From assembly GCF_000012725.1 (NCBI RefSeq), contig NC_007406.1, forward strand, positions 1,454,001-1,518,000: a DNA stretch of 64,000 bases, written 5' to 3'. Below, piece by piece: positions 7,430 through 16,030 of this stretch (its first letter is position 1; the number at the start of each line of letters is the position of its first letter). The translations under genes and the position numbers were made by a program. Below the pieces are notes generated by a model, which had not been told where the DNA came from, made no database searches, and saw nothing but the letters and a program-made list of their open reading frames with translations. The DNA comes from Nitrobacter winogradskyi Nb-255. Its GTDB lineage: Bacteria > Pseudomonadota > Alphaproteobacteria > Rhizobiales > Xanthobacteraceae.

Positions 7430-9100
7430 ATGATCATTCGGCAATTCCTAAGCTGGGTACGGACCGCTTCCGCGGGCGCGCGCGCCGAGGCGACGCGAGC
7501 GCTGGCACGCGCGTGGCTCATATCCGATCTCTCTGATGATGAACGCGCCGCCGCCGAGGGTGGGCTGCTGCTGCAACTCGATGACTCGTCTCCGCTGGTT
7601 CGCCGGGCGATGGCGGACGTCTTTGCGCGCAGCGCGAACGCGCCGCCAACGATCGTTCGGGCATTGTCGGTCGATCAGCCTTCGGTCGCTATTCCGGTTC
7701 TCGAACATTCGCCGCTCCTGACCGATGCGGATCTCGTCGACATCGTCGCGACCGGTAGCTGCGAGGTGCAGTGCGCCGTCGCACGCCGCGTTCGCGTGCC
7801 GGTGCCGGTCTGTGCAGCCATCGCCGAGGTTGGCTCGGCGGCGGCGGCCCTTGAGCTTATCGAGAATCCGGGCGCCGATCTCGCTCGCGTTTCATGGGAT
7901 CGCATCGTCGAACGGCATGGTCATCTCCCGGCGATCCGGGAAGCGATGCTCGCGCTCGACGGTCTGCCCGCGGTCACGCGGCTCTTGCTGGCTGTAAAGC
8001 TTTCGGACTCGCTGGCGCGGTTCGTTGTCGCGCGAGACTGGCTCAGCGCCGAGCGCGCCGGCCGTACGGTCAGCGACGCCCGCGATCGCTCGATCGTCGA
8101 TATCGTGGCGCGTGCGCGAGAGGACGAGATGACGTGTCTGGTCGCGCATCTGCGCGCCACGGGGCAACTCACCGCCGGATTGATGTTGCGCGCGCTGCTG
8201 TCGGGGACTCTCGGCCTGTTTCACCATGCGCTGGCGGATCTGTCCGGGCTGCCTTTCAGTCGCGTCACCGCGCTTGTTCACGATCGCGGCGGCGCGAGCC
8301 TGCCTGCTTTGCTGACGCGGGCGGGGCTGCCGGAATCCGCGTTTCCTGCGTTTCGCGCCGCGCTGGAAGCGCATGAAGAGATTGGTTTTGTGGCAACGGT
8401 CGATGGCGCGGTGCGGCTGCGTCGTCGCATGGTCGAACACGTGCTGACAGTTTGTGAAGCGGCGTCCGCCGAGATCTCACAGCCTCTGCTGACTCTGCTG
8501 CGGCGTTTCGCGACGGAATCGGCGCGCGACGAGGCGCGCGTTTTTTGTGACGAGCTGGTCGCGGAGGCGGCCCGTTCGCCGATGATTGAAGATGTGCCGG
8601 CTGGGGAGACGGCGCTCCGCGATCTCGAAGTTCGCGAGGAGTTCTACGAACCCGTGCCCGCCATAGCGCTTCCAAGTGAAGTGGAGATCAACTCGCTTGA
8701 AGAAGACGCGTCGGATCAGAATGCCGGGGTCGTTTACCGCTTCGGCGAGGGGATGAAGACCTCCCGACCGAGATTTCTCGACCGGCTTGCGCTCAAAACC
8801 AGGTTCGCCGAATACGAGCCGCGTGACGCCGAGCTTGACGACGCGACGTCTCCCGACGCCGTACCTTACGAAGCCTTGTCTTGCGAGGTCTTGCCTTACG
8901 AAACCTTGTCTTACGAAGACGAGCCTGTCGAAGATGGACCTTACATCGTCTCGTCTTGTGAACCGAAGCGCGTCGAGCCGAGGTTTGATGAGCCGGCGCC
9001 CTACGATTCCCTCTACCGTGAGCCTGACTTTAGCGGGCTGAAAAATGCTCCGCCAGCATATCGCGAACCGCTGCTCAGCGATCTGCTTGCGGCGGCGTAG
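7430..9100 (+). CDS. DUF2336-type protein with repeat-derived C-terminal segment
   Basis: A 556-residue protein from ATG 7430. Residues 1 to about 390 are helical, Ala/Leu/Arg-rich and resemble the DUF2336 family found beside signalling genes in Rhizobiales; its biochemical role is not known. No transmembrane segment or catalytic motif is evident. The C-terminal 150 residues differ: acidic, Pro/Ser/Tyr-rich and probably disordered. Bases 8663-8760, coding for about residues 412-444, align without gaps to the family A intergenic repeat in its reversed orientation (about 39 of the first 50 bases identical to 61075-61124). Just after lies a 30-base tandem repeat (8864-8953). The Hpt gene follows convergently. 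Confidence 0.8.
   Translation: MIIRQFLSWVRTASAGARAEATRALARAWLISDLSDDERAAAEGGLLLQLDDSSPLVRRAMADVFARSANAPPTIVRALSVDQPSVAIPVLEHSPLLTDADLVDIVATGSCEVQCAVARRVRVPVPVCAAIAEVGSAAAALELIENPGADLARVSWDRIVERHGHLPAIREAMLALDGLPAVTRLLLAVKLSDSLARFVVARDWLSAERAGRTVSDARDRSIVDIVARAREDEMTCLVAHLRATGQLTAGLMLRALLSGTLGLFHHALADLSGLPFSRVTALVHDRGGASLPALLTRAGLPESAFPAFRAALEAHEEIGFVATVDGAVRLRRRMVEHVLTVCEAASAEISQPLLTLLRRFATESARDEARVFCDELVAEAARSPMIEDVPAGETALRDLEVREEFYEPVPAIALPSEVEINSLEEDASDQNAGVVYRFGEGMKTSRPRFLDRLALKTRFAEYEPRDAELDDATSPDAVPYEALSCEVLPYETLSYEDEPVEDGPYIVSSCEPKRVEPRFDEPAPYDSLYREPDFSGLKNAPPAYREPLLSDLLAAA
8663..8760 (+). repeat. Family A intergenic repeat embedded in frame in the DUF2336 coding sequence
   Basis: The string ATAGCG...AAGTGGA...TCGC...GAAGAAGACGCGTC...GTCGTTTACCG...ATGAA follows, base for base and in the same order, the intergenic repeat at 5971-6065 (module 2 then the GTCGTTCACC hairpin). 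The frame stays open throughout. The hairpin arms are eroded, as expected if amino-acid constraint replaced structural constraint. Confidence 0.75.
8864..8953 (+). repeat. 30-base tandem repeat in the DUF2336 coding tail, about three units
   Basis: Units starting at 8864, 8894 and 8924 share CCTTACGAA-CCTTGTCTT-CGA; the first two match at about 24 of 30 bases and the third is more diverged. They encode decapeptides of the form P-Y-E-x-L-S-x-E. The period is a multiple of three, so copy-number change would not break the frame. Confidence 0.65.
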
Positions 9101-9187
9101 CTCGTTCGCGCGAGCGAAGGTCTCCGCGGCGGGCGTTCGGCTGGGAAAACAACTCGCGGCCGTTTGCAGAAAGCGATCGGGCGCGCG

Positions 9188-9766
9188 CTACTCTGTCGGC
9201 GCGATGCTCGGTGCGAGAATGGCTTCAAGGTGTTCGGGACGGTCCTGATTGACGGCCGCGAGATATTCATCGGCGACGAGACGCAGTTTCCGGTTGATCT
9301 CCATCGCCGTGATCTCGGCGCCGGGGGTGGTATGCTCGCGCACGATCGCCTGGATCGCGTTGATGTGATAGGCGATCAGTTCGGCGGGCACCCGGTCGAG
9401 AGCCGGAGCATGTTCGATGATGCGGCAGAGGCTTTCTGCCCCGGCTGCGGCGAATGGATAACCGAAGGTCGCGGCATCGCCCTTGATGTCATGCGCGGCT
9501 CGGAACAGCTCATCGCGCGCGGCCGGAGTGAATCCGTTGTTGAGAATGGCCGCGTGAGCCATCACAAGGCGGTCACGCTCGATCTCCATCCACTTGGAGA
9601 ATTCGTCCGAAAGTCCGGCGAGCGCCTTTTCGGCGCGCGCGATCGGGTCGTCGAAGTTCTTCTCATCGACCAGCCGAACCGCGTTGCGCAGCCGATTGGG
9701 TGGAGTGATGATGTGATGGTCGGCGAATGCCTGAATGTTCAGTTCCTGGGAATTTTCCGTCAGCAT
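9188..9766 (-). CDS. Histidine phosphotransfer (Hpt) domain protein
   Basis: A 192-residue, mostly helical protein from ATG 9766. The segment L-F-R-A-A-H-D-I-K-G-D-A-A-T-F-G-Y (around His92) is the Hpt signature: a phospho-accepting histidine followed by x-x-K-G, then a glycine. Hpt proteins relay phosphoryl groups between receiver domains. The gene lies 11 bases downstream of the receiver-domain gene 9778-10323 on the same strand, so the two are probably co-transcribed and may be partners. No histidine kinase is encoded here, so the input kinase must be elsewhere. Its gene converges with the DUF2336 gene. Confidence 0.87.
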   Translation of the reverse strand: MLTENSQELNIQAFADHHIITPPNRLRNAVRLVDEKNFDDPIARAEKALAGLSDEFSKWMEIERDRLVMAHAAILNNGFTPAARDELFRAAHDIKGDAATFGYPFAAAGAESLCRIIEHAPALDRVPAELIAYHINAIQAIVREHTTPGAEITAMEINRKLRLVADEYLAAVNQDRPEHLEAILAPSIAPTE

Positions 9767-9777
9767 GTTCGCGCCTC

Positions 9778-10323
9778 TTAACCCGGTGCTCGAGCCTTAT
9801 CCAGCAGCGACGGCTGCTGGATAACGTCGGGCTCCCTGGCGCCGCGACGCTCGGGGCCGATATAGGCATTGCTGGTATTGCGCCTGCGGTCCGGACCGAA
9901 ATAATTCTTGGTCTTGATGAAAGGGCGCGGCGAGACCACGACGTTCAGGATTCTTTGATAGAGACCCTTGGCTGAAATCGGTTTCGCAAGGAATTCGGTG
10001 ATGCCTGCATCGCGCGCGACCGTAACGCGCCGCTTCTCCGAATGTCCGGTCAGCATGATGATCGGGGCAAACGGGTTTCCCTTGGAGTCGGGCTGGCGGA
10101 TCATCTGCGTCAACTCGATGCCATCGAAGATCGGCATCGCCCAGTCGACGATGACGATGTCCGGAACATAATGAGTATACATCTCGAGCGCGGTGGCGCC
10201 GTCCTCGGCCTCGTAGACTTCGCGCGCGCCGAACGAATGCAGCAGCGTACGCAGGATGCGGCGCATGTGCGCGTTGTCATCGCAGACGAGAAACCGCAGC
10301 TTGTTGAAGTCGATGCCGTACAT
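9778..10323 (-). CDS. CheY-like response regulator with a basic C-terminal tail
   Basis: A 181-residue protein from ATG 10323. Residues 7-130 are a complete receiver domain: acidic pair Asp15-Asp16, phospho-acceptor Asp60 in V-I-V-D-W-A-M-P, Thr92 in M-L-T-G-H and Lys114 in F-L-A-K-P. No DNA-binding output domain follows; instead there are about 50 residues containing two related blocks (G-P-D-R-R-R and G-P-E-R-R-G). Such stand-alone receivers act by protein contact or in a phosphorelay, and the adjacent Hpt gene suggests the latter. It is separated from nadK, upstream on the same strand, by about 100 bases. Confidence 0.92.
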   Translation of the reverse strand: MYGIDFNKLRFLVCDDNAHMRRILRTLLHSFGAREVYEAEDGATALEMYTHYVPDIVIVDWAMPIFDGIELTQMIRQPDSKGNPFAPIIMLTGHSEKRRVTVARDAGITEFLAKPISAKGLYQRILNVVVSPRPFIKTKNYFGPDRRRNTSNAYIGPERRGAREPDVIQQPSLLDKARAPG

Positions 10324-10429
10324 GGCGCGGATCCGGTATACCTGCCGTTAACTATATGTCCTTGCCGTTAACGAATGGTTGCCGCTTCCGTCTCCCCGAG
10401 ACCACCGGAAAATGAGGAGAGGGGAGAGA

Positions 10430-11215
10430 TCAGTATCCGAATTGCTCCCTGAGGATTCGTTCCTCGAGGCTGTGGCCGGGATCGAACAGCATCCGCATCG
10501 CAATCGTCTTGTCGGACGAGACTTCGACGCGGCGCACGTTGCGAGCTTCATCGTGATCGGCGACGGCGGCCACTGGACGCTTTTCGTGTTCAAGCGTCTC
10601 GATCGTCACGATGGCGGTATCCGGCAGCAGCGCGCCGCGCCAGCGACGTGGACGGAACGGACTGATCGGAGTGAGGGCGAGCAGCGCCGCGTTGATCGGC
10701 AAAATCGGTCCCTGCGCCGACAGGTTGTAGGCGGTCGATCCGGCCGGCGTGGCAACCATCACGCCGTCGGCAATGAGTTCGGCCATGCGTTCGCGCTCGT
10801 CAATCAGGATGCGGAGCCGCGCGGCCTGGTGAGTCTGGCGAAACAGCGACACTTCATTGATGGCGTGATGAATGTGAACCGTACCGTGAACGTCGGTCGC
10901 GCGCATCAGCAGCGGATGGATAACTGTGTCGGTCGCGGCGGCGAGGCGCGCATGGAGATCGTGCCGGCTGTACTCGTTCATCAGAAACCCGACCGTGCCG
11001 CGATGCATCCCGTAGATCGGCTTCCCCGACCGCATGTTCCGATGCAGGGTTTGCAGCATCAACCCGTCGCCGCCCAGCGCCACCAGCACGTCGGCGTCCT
11101 CGGGATCGCGGTTGCCATAGGTCTTCACCAGCTCCGTCAGCGCCTGCCGGGCTTCCGGACTGGCGCCTCCGACGAAGGCGATGCGGTTATACGATCGGGT
11201 GGAGGTCATGATCAT
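10430..11215 (-). CDS. nadK: NAD kinase
   Basis: A 261-residue enzyme that phosphorylates NAD(+) to NADP(+), using ATP or inorganic polyphosphate in this family; cytoplasmic. Key motifs are in order: G-G-D-G at 48-51, N-E at 120-121 and T-P-A-G-S-T-A-Y at 156-163. The protein lacks the N-terminal regulatory extension of longer NAD kinases, typical of alphaproteobacterial members. The start is taken as ATG 11215; an ATG two codons later (11209) is equally possible. It lies upstream of the receiver/Hpt pair on the same strand, with no evident functional link. Confidence 0.95.
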   Translation of the reverse strand: MIMTSTRSYNRIAFVGGASPEARQALTELVKTYGNRDPEDADVLVALGGDGLMLQTLHRNMRSGKPIYGMHRGTVGFLMNEYSRHDLHARLAAATDTVIHPLLMRATDVHGTVHIHHAINEVSLFRQTHQAARLRILIDERERMAELIADGVMVATPAGSTAYNLSAQGPILPINAALLALTPISPFRPRRWRGALLPDTAIVTIETLEHEKRPVAAVADHDEARNVRRVEVSSDKTIAMRMLFDPGHSLEERILREQFGY

Positions 11216-11482
11216 TCGCTGGCTTTGCGGCTGTTGCCGGCGGCGTGTCGCTTCCGGTTACGCCACAGTTATGAGAGGACACTTAACCGCGCTTTGCGGC
11301 GGTGTGTCGAGATTCCGATTCATTGATGGTTATTCGTTTTCGAACGAAGTGGGTATCCGGCTGCCGCAAGCCCCGATTCGGCGCAACCCGAACTTTCGTG
11401 CCGATAAACGAAATGCGAATTTGATTTCGGCTGCGGACGGTTTAGTGATTTCCGGAGGAAGACAAACCGGAAAGACGGACGG
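11216..11482. other. Divergent intergenic region with a fragment of a family A repeat
   Basis: Between divergent nadK and the 11483 lipoprotein gene. Bases 11334-11360 (TTCGTTTTCGAACGAAGTGGGTATCCGG) match part of family A module 2; the rest of the repeat is missing. No gene is supported. Confidence 0.5.
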
Positions 11483-11923
11483 GTGTTGGGGGCATCTGCA
11501 AAATTCGTGGCGATCGCAATTCTGGCGGCGTCACTCACGGCCTGCGTGACCGACAGCGGCGATCAGGGCCGTGGTCAGGGCGGCCTGGTGTATACCGATG
11601 ATCGCGGCGTTGCTGATCAACCTTTTCCGACCGATTATCGCACTCAGGTGCTCGCGTTTCTCAGAACCTACCTGAACGACCCCGCCGGCATTCGCGACGC
11701 CGCGATGGCCGAGCCGGCTCAGCGCACCGTCGGGGGCCGGCGGCGTTATGTGAGCTGCCTGCGCTATAACGCCCGCGAGATCGACGGCAGCTATCGGGGT
11801 GTGGCGCAGCGGGCGATCGTGTACGTCGATGCGCGGCTCGATCGGATGATCGATAAGACCGACGACATCTGTGCCGGCGCGGTCTACGCCCCGTTCCCGG
11901 AGCTTGAGAAGCTGACGCGCTAG
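11483..11923 (+). CDS. Small predicted lipoprotein
   Basis: A 146-residue protein with a short basic/hydrophobic N-terminus and the lipobox L-T-A-C (Cys at about residue 21), so it is likely lipid-modified and anchored to a membrane by the Lol pathway. The mature part has two more cysteines (in V-S-C-L-R-Y-N and D-D-I-C-A-G) that could form a disulfide. The annotated start is GTG 11483; a clear GGAGGA lies about 25 bases upstream, farther than usual, so the start is not certain. Related short lipoproteins of unknown function are common in Bradyrhizobiaceae. The stop codon is the first base triplet of a repeat. Confidence 0.72.
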   Translation: MLGASAKFVAIAILAASLTACVTDSGDQGRGQGGLVYTDDRGVADQPFPTDYRTQVLAFLRTYLNDPAGIRDAAMAEPAQRTVGGRRRYVSCLRYNAREIDGSYRGVAQRAIVYVDARLDRMIDKTDDICAGAVYAPFPELEKLTR

Positions 11924-12025
11924 AGTCGTTCATTGCTTCATGGAAGCGGTGAACGACTCTAGCGTTTTGATTTGACGCGTTTTCTTTGCGCGAACCGGAT
12001 TCCACTTCGCTCGAAAACGCTATAA
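11921..12025. repeat. Family A repeat with the GTCGTTCA hairpin variant
   Basis: GAGTCGTTCA...TGAACGACTC hairpin (11923-11960) followed by the constant module TTGACGCGTTTTCTTTGCGC...CACTTCGCTCGAAAACGC. It overlaps the lipoprotein stop codon. Confidence 0.88.
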
Positions 12026-12307
12026 GCGCCGGGCAGGGCCGGGGCGTCCAGCCCGGTTGATCACGTTTCGGAGAGGCTGGAACCTTTTTCGCTCGCGGCC
12101 GAATTTGTCCGCGCTGAGTTTTCCCGCGCTTTTGCGGCCGAAAGCGGCGCGCCCTGTTTTTCCCGGCGGCGGTTCCTACATAGAAGCAGCGCGTCGTAAG
12201 GTAGCACCGAGGCCGCCGCTCTGCCGTTCGGCAACCAAACTCGCGCCACGTTGTTTGTCCAGGTTGATTGAAACGATGATGGTATCCAACGAGAGGGGAA
12301 ACCCATC

Positions 12308-13033
12308 ATGAAAAAGTTTTTGCTCACGGCCGTTGTGGCTACGGCCTTCGCCGCGCCCGCGCTTGCGGCTGACATTGCGCCGCGGCCCTATACAAAGGCG
12401 CCGGTGCCCTATACGCCGCCGCAGGCTGTTTACAACTGGACCGGCTTTTACATCGGTGGCCATCTCGGCGGCGCGTTCGGCGGCGATCTGGGTGGAAGCG
12501 ACGGCCGTTTCCTCGGCGGTGTGCAGGGCGGCGCCGACTACCAGTTCGCGAACAACTGGGTGCTCGGCATCGAGGCCCAGCATAGCTGGCTCGCCAACTA
12601 CAGAGAGAACGTGGCCTTTCCGGGCGGCAGCGTTGTGACCGGCGGCAACAGCGGGCTGGGTTCGGTGACCGGCCGGCTCGGCTATAGCTGGGGACCGACC
12701 CTTCTCTACGCCAAGGGCGGCTATGCGTTCAGGGACGGCGCGCTCGGTGTGACCGACGCGGCCGGCGCGCCGCAGGCTTTCACAACCACCGGAAATCGAA
12801 ATAGCGGTTACACCGTCGGCGCGGGTCTCGAATACATGTTCGCGCCGAACTGGTCCGCCAAGGCGGAGTACCAGTATTTCAATTTCGGCAGAACGACATT
12901 CGGCGCGGGTTCGCCGGCGGATGTTGTCGGAGCGAGCTTCCGCAACGACGAGCATACCGTGAAAGCCGGCGTGAACTATCGCTTCGGCTGGGGTGGGCCA
13001 CCGGCCCCTCAATATCCGGCTCCTCAATATTGA
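12308..13033 (+). CDS. Outer-membrane beta-barrel protein (Omp25/31-like)
   Basis: A 241-residue protein with a GAGGGGAAA ribosome site before ATG 12308. A classic signal peptide of 20 residues ends at A-L-A-A. The mature protein contains the small-porin signature W-T-G-F-Y-I-G-G-H-L-G-G and alternates hydrophobic and polar residues in about eight strands, including the usual L-G-Y-x-W-G-P-x-L-L-Y-A-K-G-G-Y-A-F and A-K-A-E-Y-x-Y-F blocks. This family of eight-stranded barrels is abundant in the outer membrane of Rhizobiales, giving envelope stability and sometimes immune recognition. The C-terminal tail is Pro/Tyr-rich (an unusual P-A-P-Q-Y repeat) after the barrel strand R-F-G-W. It is followed by a terminator. 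Confidence 0.93.
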   Translation: MKKFLLTAVVATAFAAPALAADIAPRPYTKAPVPYTPPQAVYNWTGFYIGGHLGGAFGGDLGGSDGRFLGGVQGGADYQFANNWVLGIEAQHSWLANYRENVAFPGGSVVTGGNSGLGSVTGRLGYSWGPTLLYAKGGYAFRDGALGVTDAAGAPQAFTTTGNRNSGYTVGAGLEYMFAPNWSAKAEYQYFNFGRTTFGAGSPADVVGASFRNDEHTVKAGVNYRFGWGGPPAPQYPAPQY

Positions 13034-13055
13034 GGATCGCCTCGCGCCGAATGGC

Positions 13056-13081
13056 AAAGGCCGGCATCGCGCCGGCCTTTT
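13056..13081 (+). terminator. Intrinsic terminator of the beta-barrel gene
   Basis: Inverted arms AAAGGCCGGC and GCCGGCCTTT with a four- to five-base loop, 22 bases after the stop codon and ending in TTTT. Confidence 0.82.
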
Positions 13082-13152
13082 GAGCATGATCTTTTCCGAA
13101 AACCGGTTTCCACTTTGCGCTGGCGCGGCCCTTCGGGCCGGGATCATGCTCC
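13082..13152. repeat. Family B palindromic repeat, reversed, with CGCTGGCGCGGCCCTTCGGG insert
   Basis: GAGCATGATC at the left and GATCATGCTC at the right, with TTTTCCGAAAACCGGTTTCC in the middle. The insert is the reverse complement of the one in the copy at 57181. It lies directly after the terminator, between convergent genes. Confidence 0.85.
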
Positions 13153-13244
13153 GGTTGCGGGTGATGCGATCCGCTGTCCGACTGCGGATCAAACGCGGTC
13201 GATACTCAGAAACAATGCTTACAACGGGCGGCGGTCGTGGTCGA

Positions 13245-15692
13245 TCACCACTTGTAGGAGAGGCTTCCCGTGATGCGGCGCCGGTCGCCGTAGAAGCATG
13301 ACGTGACGAAGCCGCAGCTTGCGACATACTGGGTGTCGGCGATATTGACTACGTTGATCGCCGCGCGCCATTGGTTCGCCCATTCATAGTGGACCGCCAG
13401 ATCGCCGAGAACCACCGACGGTACGGATAAAGTGTTCGCCGCGTCCGCGAACGATGAGCCGACATAGCGCACGCCACCGCCGAAACCAAAGCCGTCCAGC
13501 CAGTTGTCCCGGAACGTGTAATCCATCCATAGCGACGCGACCTGGCGCGGCTTCGCGGTCGGAACCTTACCGATCAGCGTGGGATCCAGATCCTTGCTGA
13601 CGAATAACGCGTAGTTGGTATAGCTCGCGACCACCTTGAAGTCGCGGGTGATGTTGGCCAAGGCTTCCAACTCGATTCCGCGCGATGTCACCTCGCCGTT
13701 CTGGGTTTGAAACAACACATTGGTGGGGTCGGTGGTCAGGGCGTTCTTGCGCTTCAGGTCGAATAAAGCGATGCCGAACCGCGCGTTGAGACCTACAGGC
13801 TGATACTTCATGCCGACTTCGGTCTGCTCCGCGGTTTCGGGCAGCAGCAATCCGCCGAAAGGATTCAGGCCGACGATCGGATTGTAGCTCGTCGAGTAGG
13901 ACGCATAGGGCGCGAGACCATTGTCAAAGTTATAGATCAGACCGGCGCGACCTGTGAATTTACTATCGTTCCGGTTTGGGCTGGGCCCAAGCCGGTTGTT
14001 GAAAACCAGACCCACCCAGTCGTTGCGACCTGACAGGATCAGCGTGAAACGGTTCCACTTGATCTGGTCTTGCAGGTAGATGCCGAGTTGACCTTGGGTC
14101 AGATAGCCGTCCTGATAAAGCGGGCCGTCGAAGGGCGCGTTAACGCCATAGACCGGGTTGAGAACGTTCAGATCCGTGCCGGGTCCGATACCCTGCCTGT
14201 CGTCGATCGCGTAATGCTTGAGGTTGAGACCCATCAGCGTGGTATGCCGGAACGGGCCCGTGGCAAAGCGGTACTCAAACTGATTATCCATGTTGAGCTG
14301 AGTGGCTTTCGAGGCGGCGAGGAAGTTGCCCCGCGTGATGTTGGCCGCGGCCGGCGTGGTGGCCCAGCCCTGCCCGTACAGTCCGGTGTAATTCACCTCG
14401 ACATGGGCGGCGCGCGCATTCTGGCGGAACGTCGCATTGTCCGTAAGATGCTTTTCGAACTGGTAACTGACCATTTCTTGGGTACGCGTATAACGGTCAG
14501 CCGAGGGATCGCCGGTGAACAGGCTCGTCGGTATCCGGCCGAACGGGGCATCGGTCGCGGTGCCGACATAGGGCAGGAAATTCGAGGCCCTGGTGCGGGT
14601 GCGGGACGCCATCGCGAAGACTGTCAGTCGCGTGTCTATATCGGGCAGCCAGGTCACGGACGGCGCAATGAAATAGTTGTCGTTGTTGACAAAGTTCGTT
14701 TGAGTCCCGCCGCCCTGAACCTGGCCGACAATTCTATAGAGCATCTTGCCGTTGCCAGGCTGTGTCGCGACGGGGCCCCCGAAGTCGAACTGCGTGTAAG
14801 CGTTACCGAAATTATTGACGCCAGCTTCAATATAATGAAGGGGCTCCGCCGGAGGCAGCTTGCTCACGGCGTTGACGAGTCCTCCCGGCCCCGAGCCACC
14901 GTATAGAGAGGCCGACGGGCCCCGCAGCACCTCAACACGCTCAAGGTTGAACGGCTGCATTTTAAAGCCGCCAAAGGCAAAATAGGAAAGCTGCATGCCG
15001 TCGAGGAAAAGCGAGTCATTCTGCGCGTCAAAACCACGGATCAGGAACCAGTCGTCGCGATGATCCGTCCCGAAGGTCCCGGCAACGACGCCCGGCGTGT
15101 AACGCAACACCTCATCAAATTTGGAAACCAGCTTCTGGTCGCGGATTTGCTCGGCTCCAATTACCGACAGCGACTGCGGAATTTCGATGATCGGGGTATC
15201 AGTCTTCGAGCCCGTAAGGCTCCGGTTCGCGACATAGCCTTGAACCGGACCCCACGCGGTCTCGCCCTGAATATCGATCGTGTCGAGTGCGATCGCGCCG
15301 GCCGGAGCCGCGCCCGTGGCGGAAGCGCCCGGTCCGACGATGGTGATCGCGTTCGGGCCGGTCGCCCGCGCGACCAGGCCGGTCCCGTTGAGGATAACCG
15401 ACAGCGCCTGGTTCGCGGTCAGCGCGCCTTGCGCGCCGCGCGTCGTCTTGCCCCGCGCGATCGAGGCGTCGAACAGGACCTGCATCCCCGTCTGCGCGGC
15501 CAACTGGTTCAGGGCCGATGTCAACGGGCCGGCAGGGATGGATATCGTGCGCGCCGCCAATGATGCCGGCGCATTCTGCGCGGCCGCCGGCACGGCGAAA
15601 CCGGTTGTGAGCAGCGTCGTCGCCAACAAAAGCGATCGGGTTCGCCCCTTAACTTGTGATTGACGCATCCGCCCCATTCGCTTGTCCCCCAT
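13245..15692 (-). CDS. TonB-dependent siderophore receptor with N-terminal signalling (STN) domain
   Basis: An 815-residue outer-membrane receptor. After a signal peptide (about 39 residues, ending A-A-A-Q), residues about 45-105 form the STN domain that contacts a FecR-type anti-sigma factor. The plug domain follows (I-P-Q-S-L-S-V-I, L-I-R-G-F-D-A, G-P-S-A-S-L-Y-G-G at about 150-270). The remainder is a long beta-barrel ending in an aromatic residue (S-L-S-Y-K-W). The family imports ferric siderophores using TonB energy. It is the last of three same-strand genes: sigma, anti-sigma, receptor. Which siderophore it takes cannot be read from the sequence; the combination of STN and this barrel type resembles FpvA/FhuE-like receptors. 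Confidence 0.94.
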   Translation of the reverse strand: MGDKRMGRMRQSQVKGRTRSLLLATTLLTTGFAVPAAAQNAPASLAARTISIPAGPLTSALNQLAAQTGMQVLFDASIARGKTTRGAQGALTANQALSVILNGTGLVARATGPNAITIVGPGASATGAAPAGAIALDTIDIQGETAWGPVQGYVANRSLTGSKTDTPIIEIPQSLSVIGAEQIRDQKLVSKFDEVLRYTPGVVAGTFGTDHRDDWFLIRGFDAQNDSLFLDGMQLSYFAFGGFKMQPFNLERVEVLRGPSASLYGGSGPGGLVNAVSKLPPAEPLHYIEAGVNNFGNAYTQFDFGGPVATQPGNGKMLYRIVGQVQGGGTQTNFVNNDNYFIAPSVTWLPDIDTRLTVFAMASRTRTRASNFLPYVGTATDAPFGRIPTSLFTGDPSADRYTRTQEMVSYQFEKHLTDNATFRQNARAAHVEVNYTGLYGQGWATTPAAANITRGNFLAASKATQLNMDNQFEYRFATGPFRHTTLMGLNLKHYAIDDRQGIGPGTDLNVLNPVYGVNAPFDGPLYQDGYLTQGQLGIYLQDQIKWNRFTLILSGRNDWVGLVFNNRLGPSPNRNDSKFTGRAGLIYNFDNGLAPYASYSTSYNPIVGLNPFGGLLLPETAEQTEVGMKYQPVGLNARFGIALFDLKRKNALTTDPTNVLFQTQNGEVTSRGIELEALANITRDFKVVASYTNYALFVSKDLDPTLIGKVPTAKPRQVASLWMDYTFRDNWLDGFGFGGGVRYVGSSFADAANTLSVPSVVLGDLAVHYEWANQWRAAINVVNIADTQYVASCGFVTSCFYGDRRRITGSLSYKW

Positions 15693-15808
15693 CGAACTTC
15701 ATCCCCCAGGCTGATCGCCGCCGCGTCGGGATGACGCACTGTCAGCCGTTCATTGAGGTGACGAATGAAGGAAGGGCTTTGGGACTCCGGACGATGAGGA
15801 AATTTCTC

Positions 15809-15905
15809 TCCCGTCATGCCCGGCCGTGTGCCGGGCATCCACGTCTTCACCGCGTCTCAACAGGCAAGACGTGGATGGCCGGGATAAACCCGGCCATGAC
15901 GGAGT
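15809..15905. repeat. Family C long inverted repeat (CGTCATGCCCGG type)
   Basis: GTCATGCCCGG...GTGCCGGGCATCCACGTCTT on the left pairs with AAGACGTGGATGGCCGGGAT...CCCGGCCATGAC on the right. This is a large imperfect palindrome of the type scattered through Bradyrhizobiaceae genomes. It lies between the receptor gene and fecR. Confidence 0.85.
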
Positions 15906-15928
15906 GGGGGTCGTAGCCGCAAATCACT

Positions 15929-16003
15929 GCCGTCATTGCCGGGCTTGACCCGGCAATCCATTCTGGAACGATGGATACGCGGATCAAGCCCGCGTGTGAC
16001 GCT
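15929..16003. repeat. Second family C repeat unit
   Basis: CGTCATTGCCGGGCTTGACCCGGCAAT forms a perfect GCCGGG/CCCGGC stem, followed by CCATTCTGG and GATGGATACGCGGATCAAGCCCGCG. It is a recognisable variant of the unit just upstream, in tandem with it. Confidence 0.82.
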
Positions 16004-16030
16004 GGTGGGAGGGGATGGGTGGATGAATGC

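Noticed and set aside
8864-8953. CRISPR-like short tandem repeats
   Set aside because: Three 30-base units without spacers, inside a coding sequence; no CRISPR array was seen anywhere in the window.
14070-14906. 278-codon plus-strand frame inside the TonB receptor gene
   Set aside because: Antisense to a well-supported receptor; no motif.
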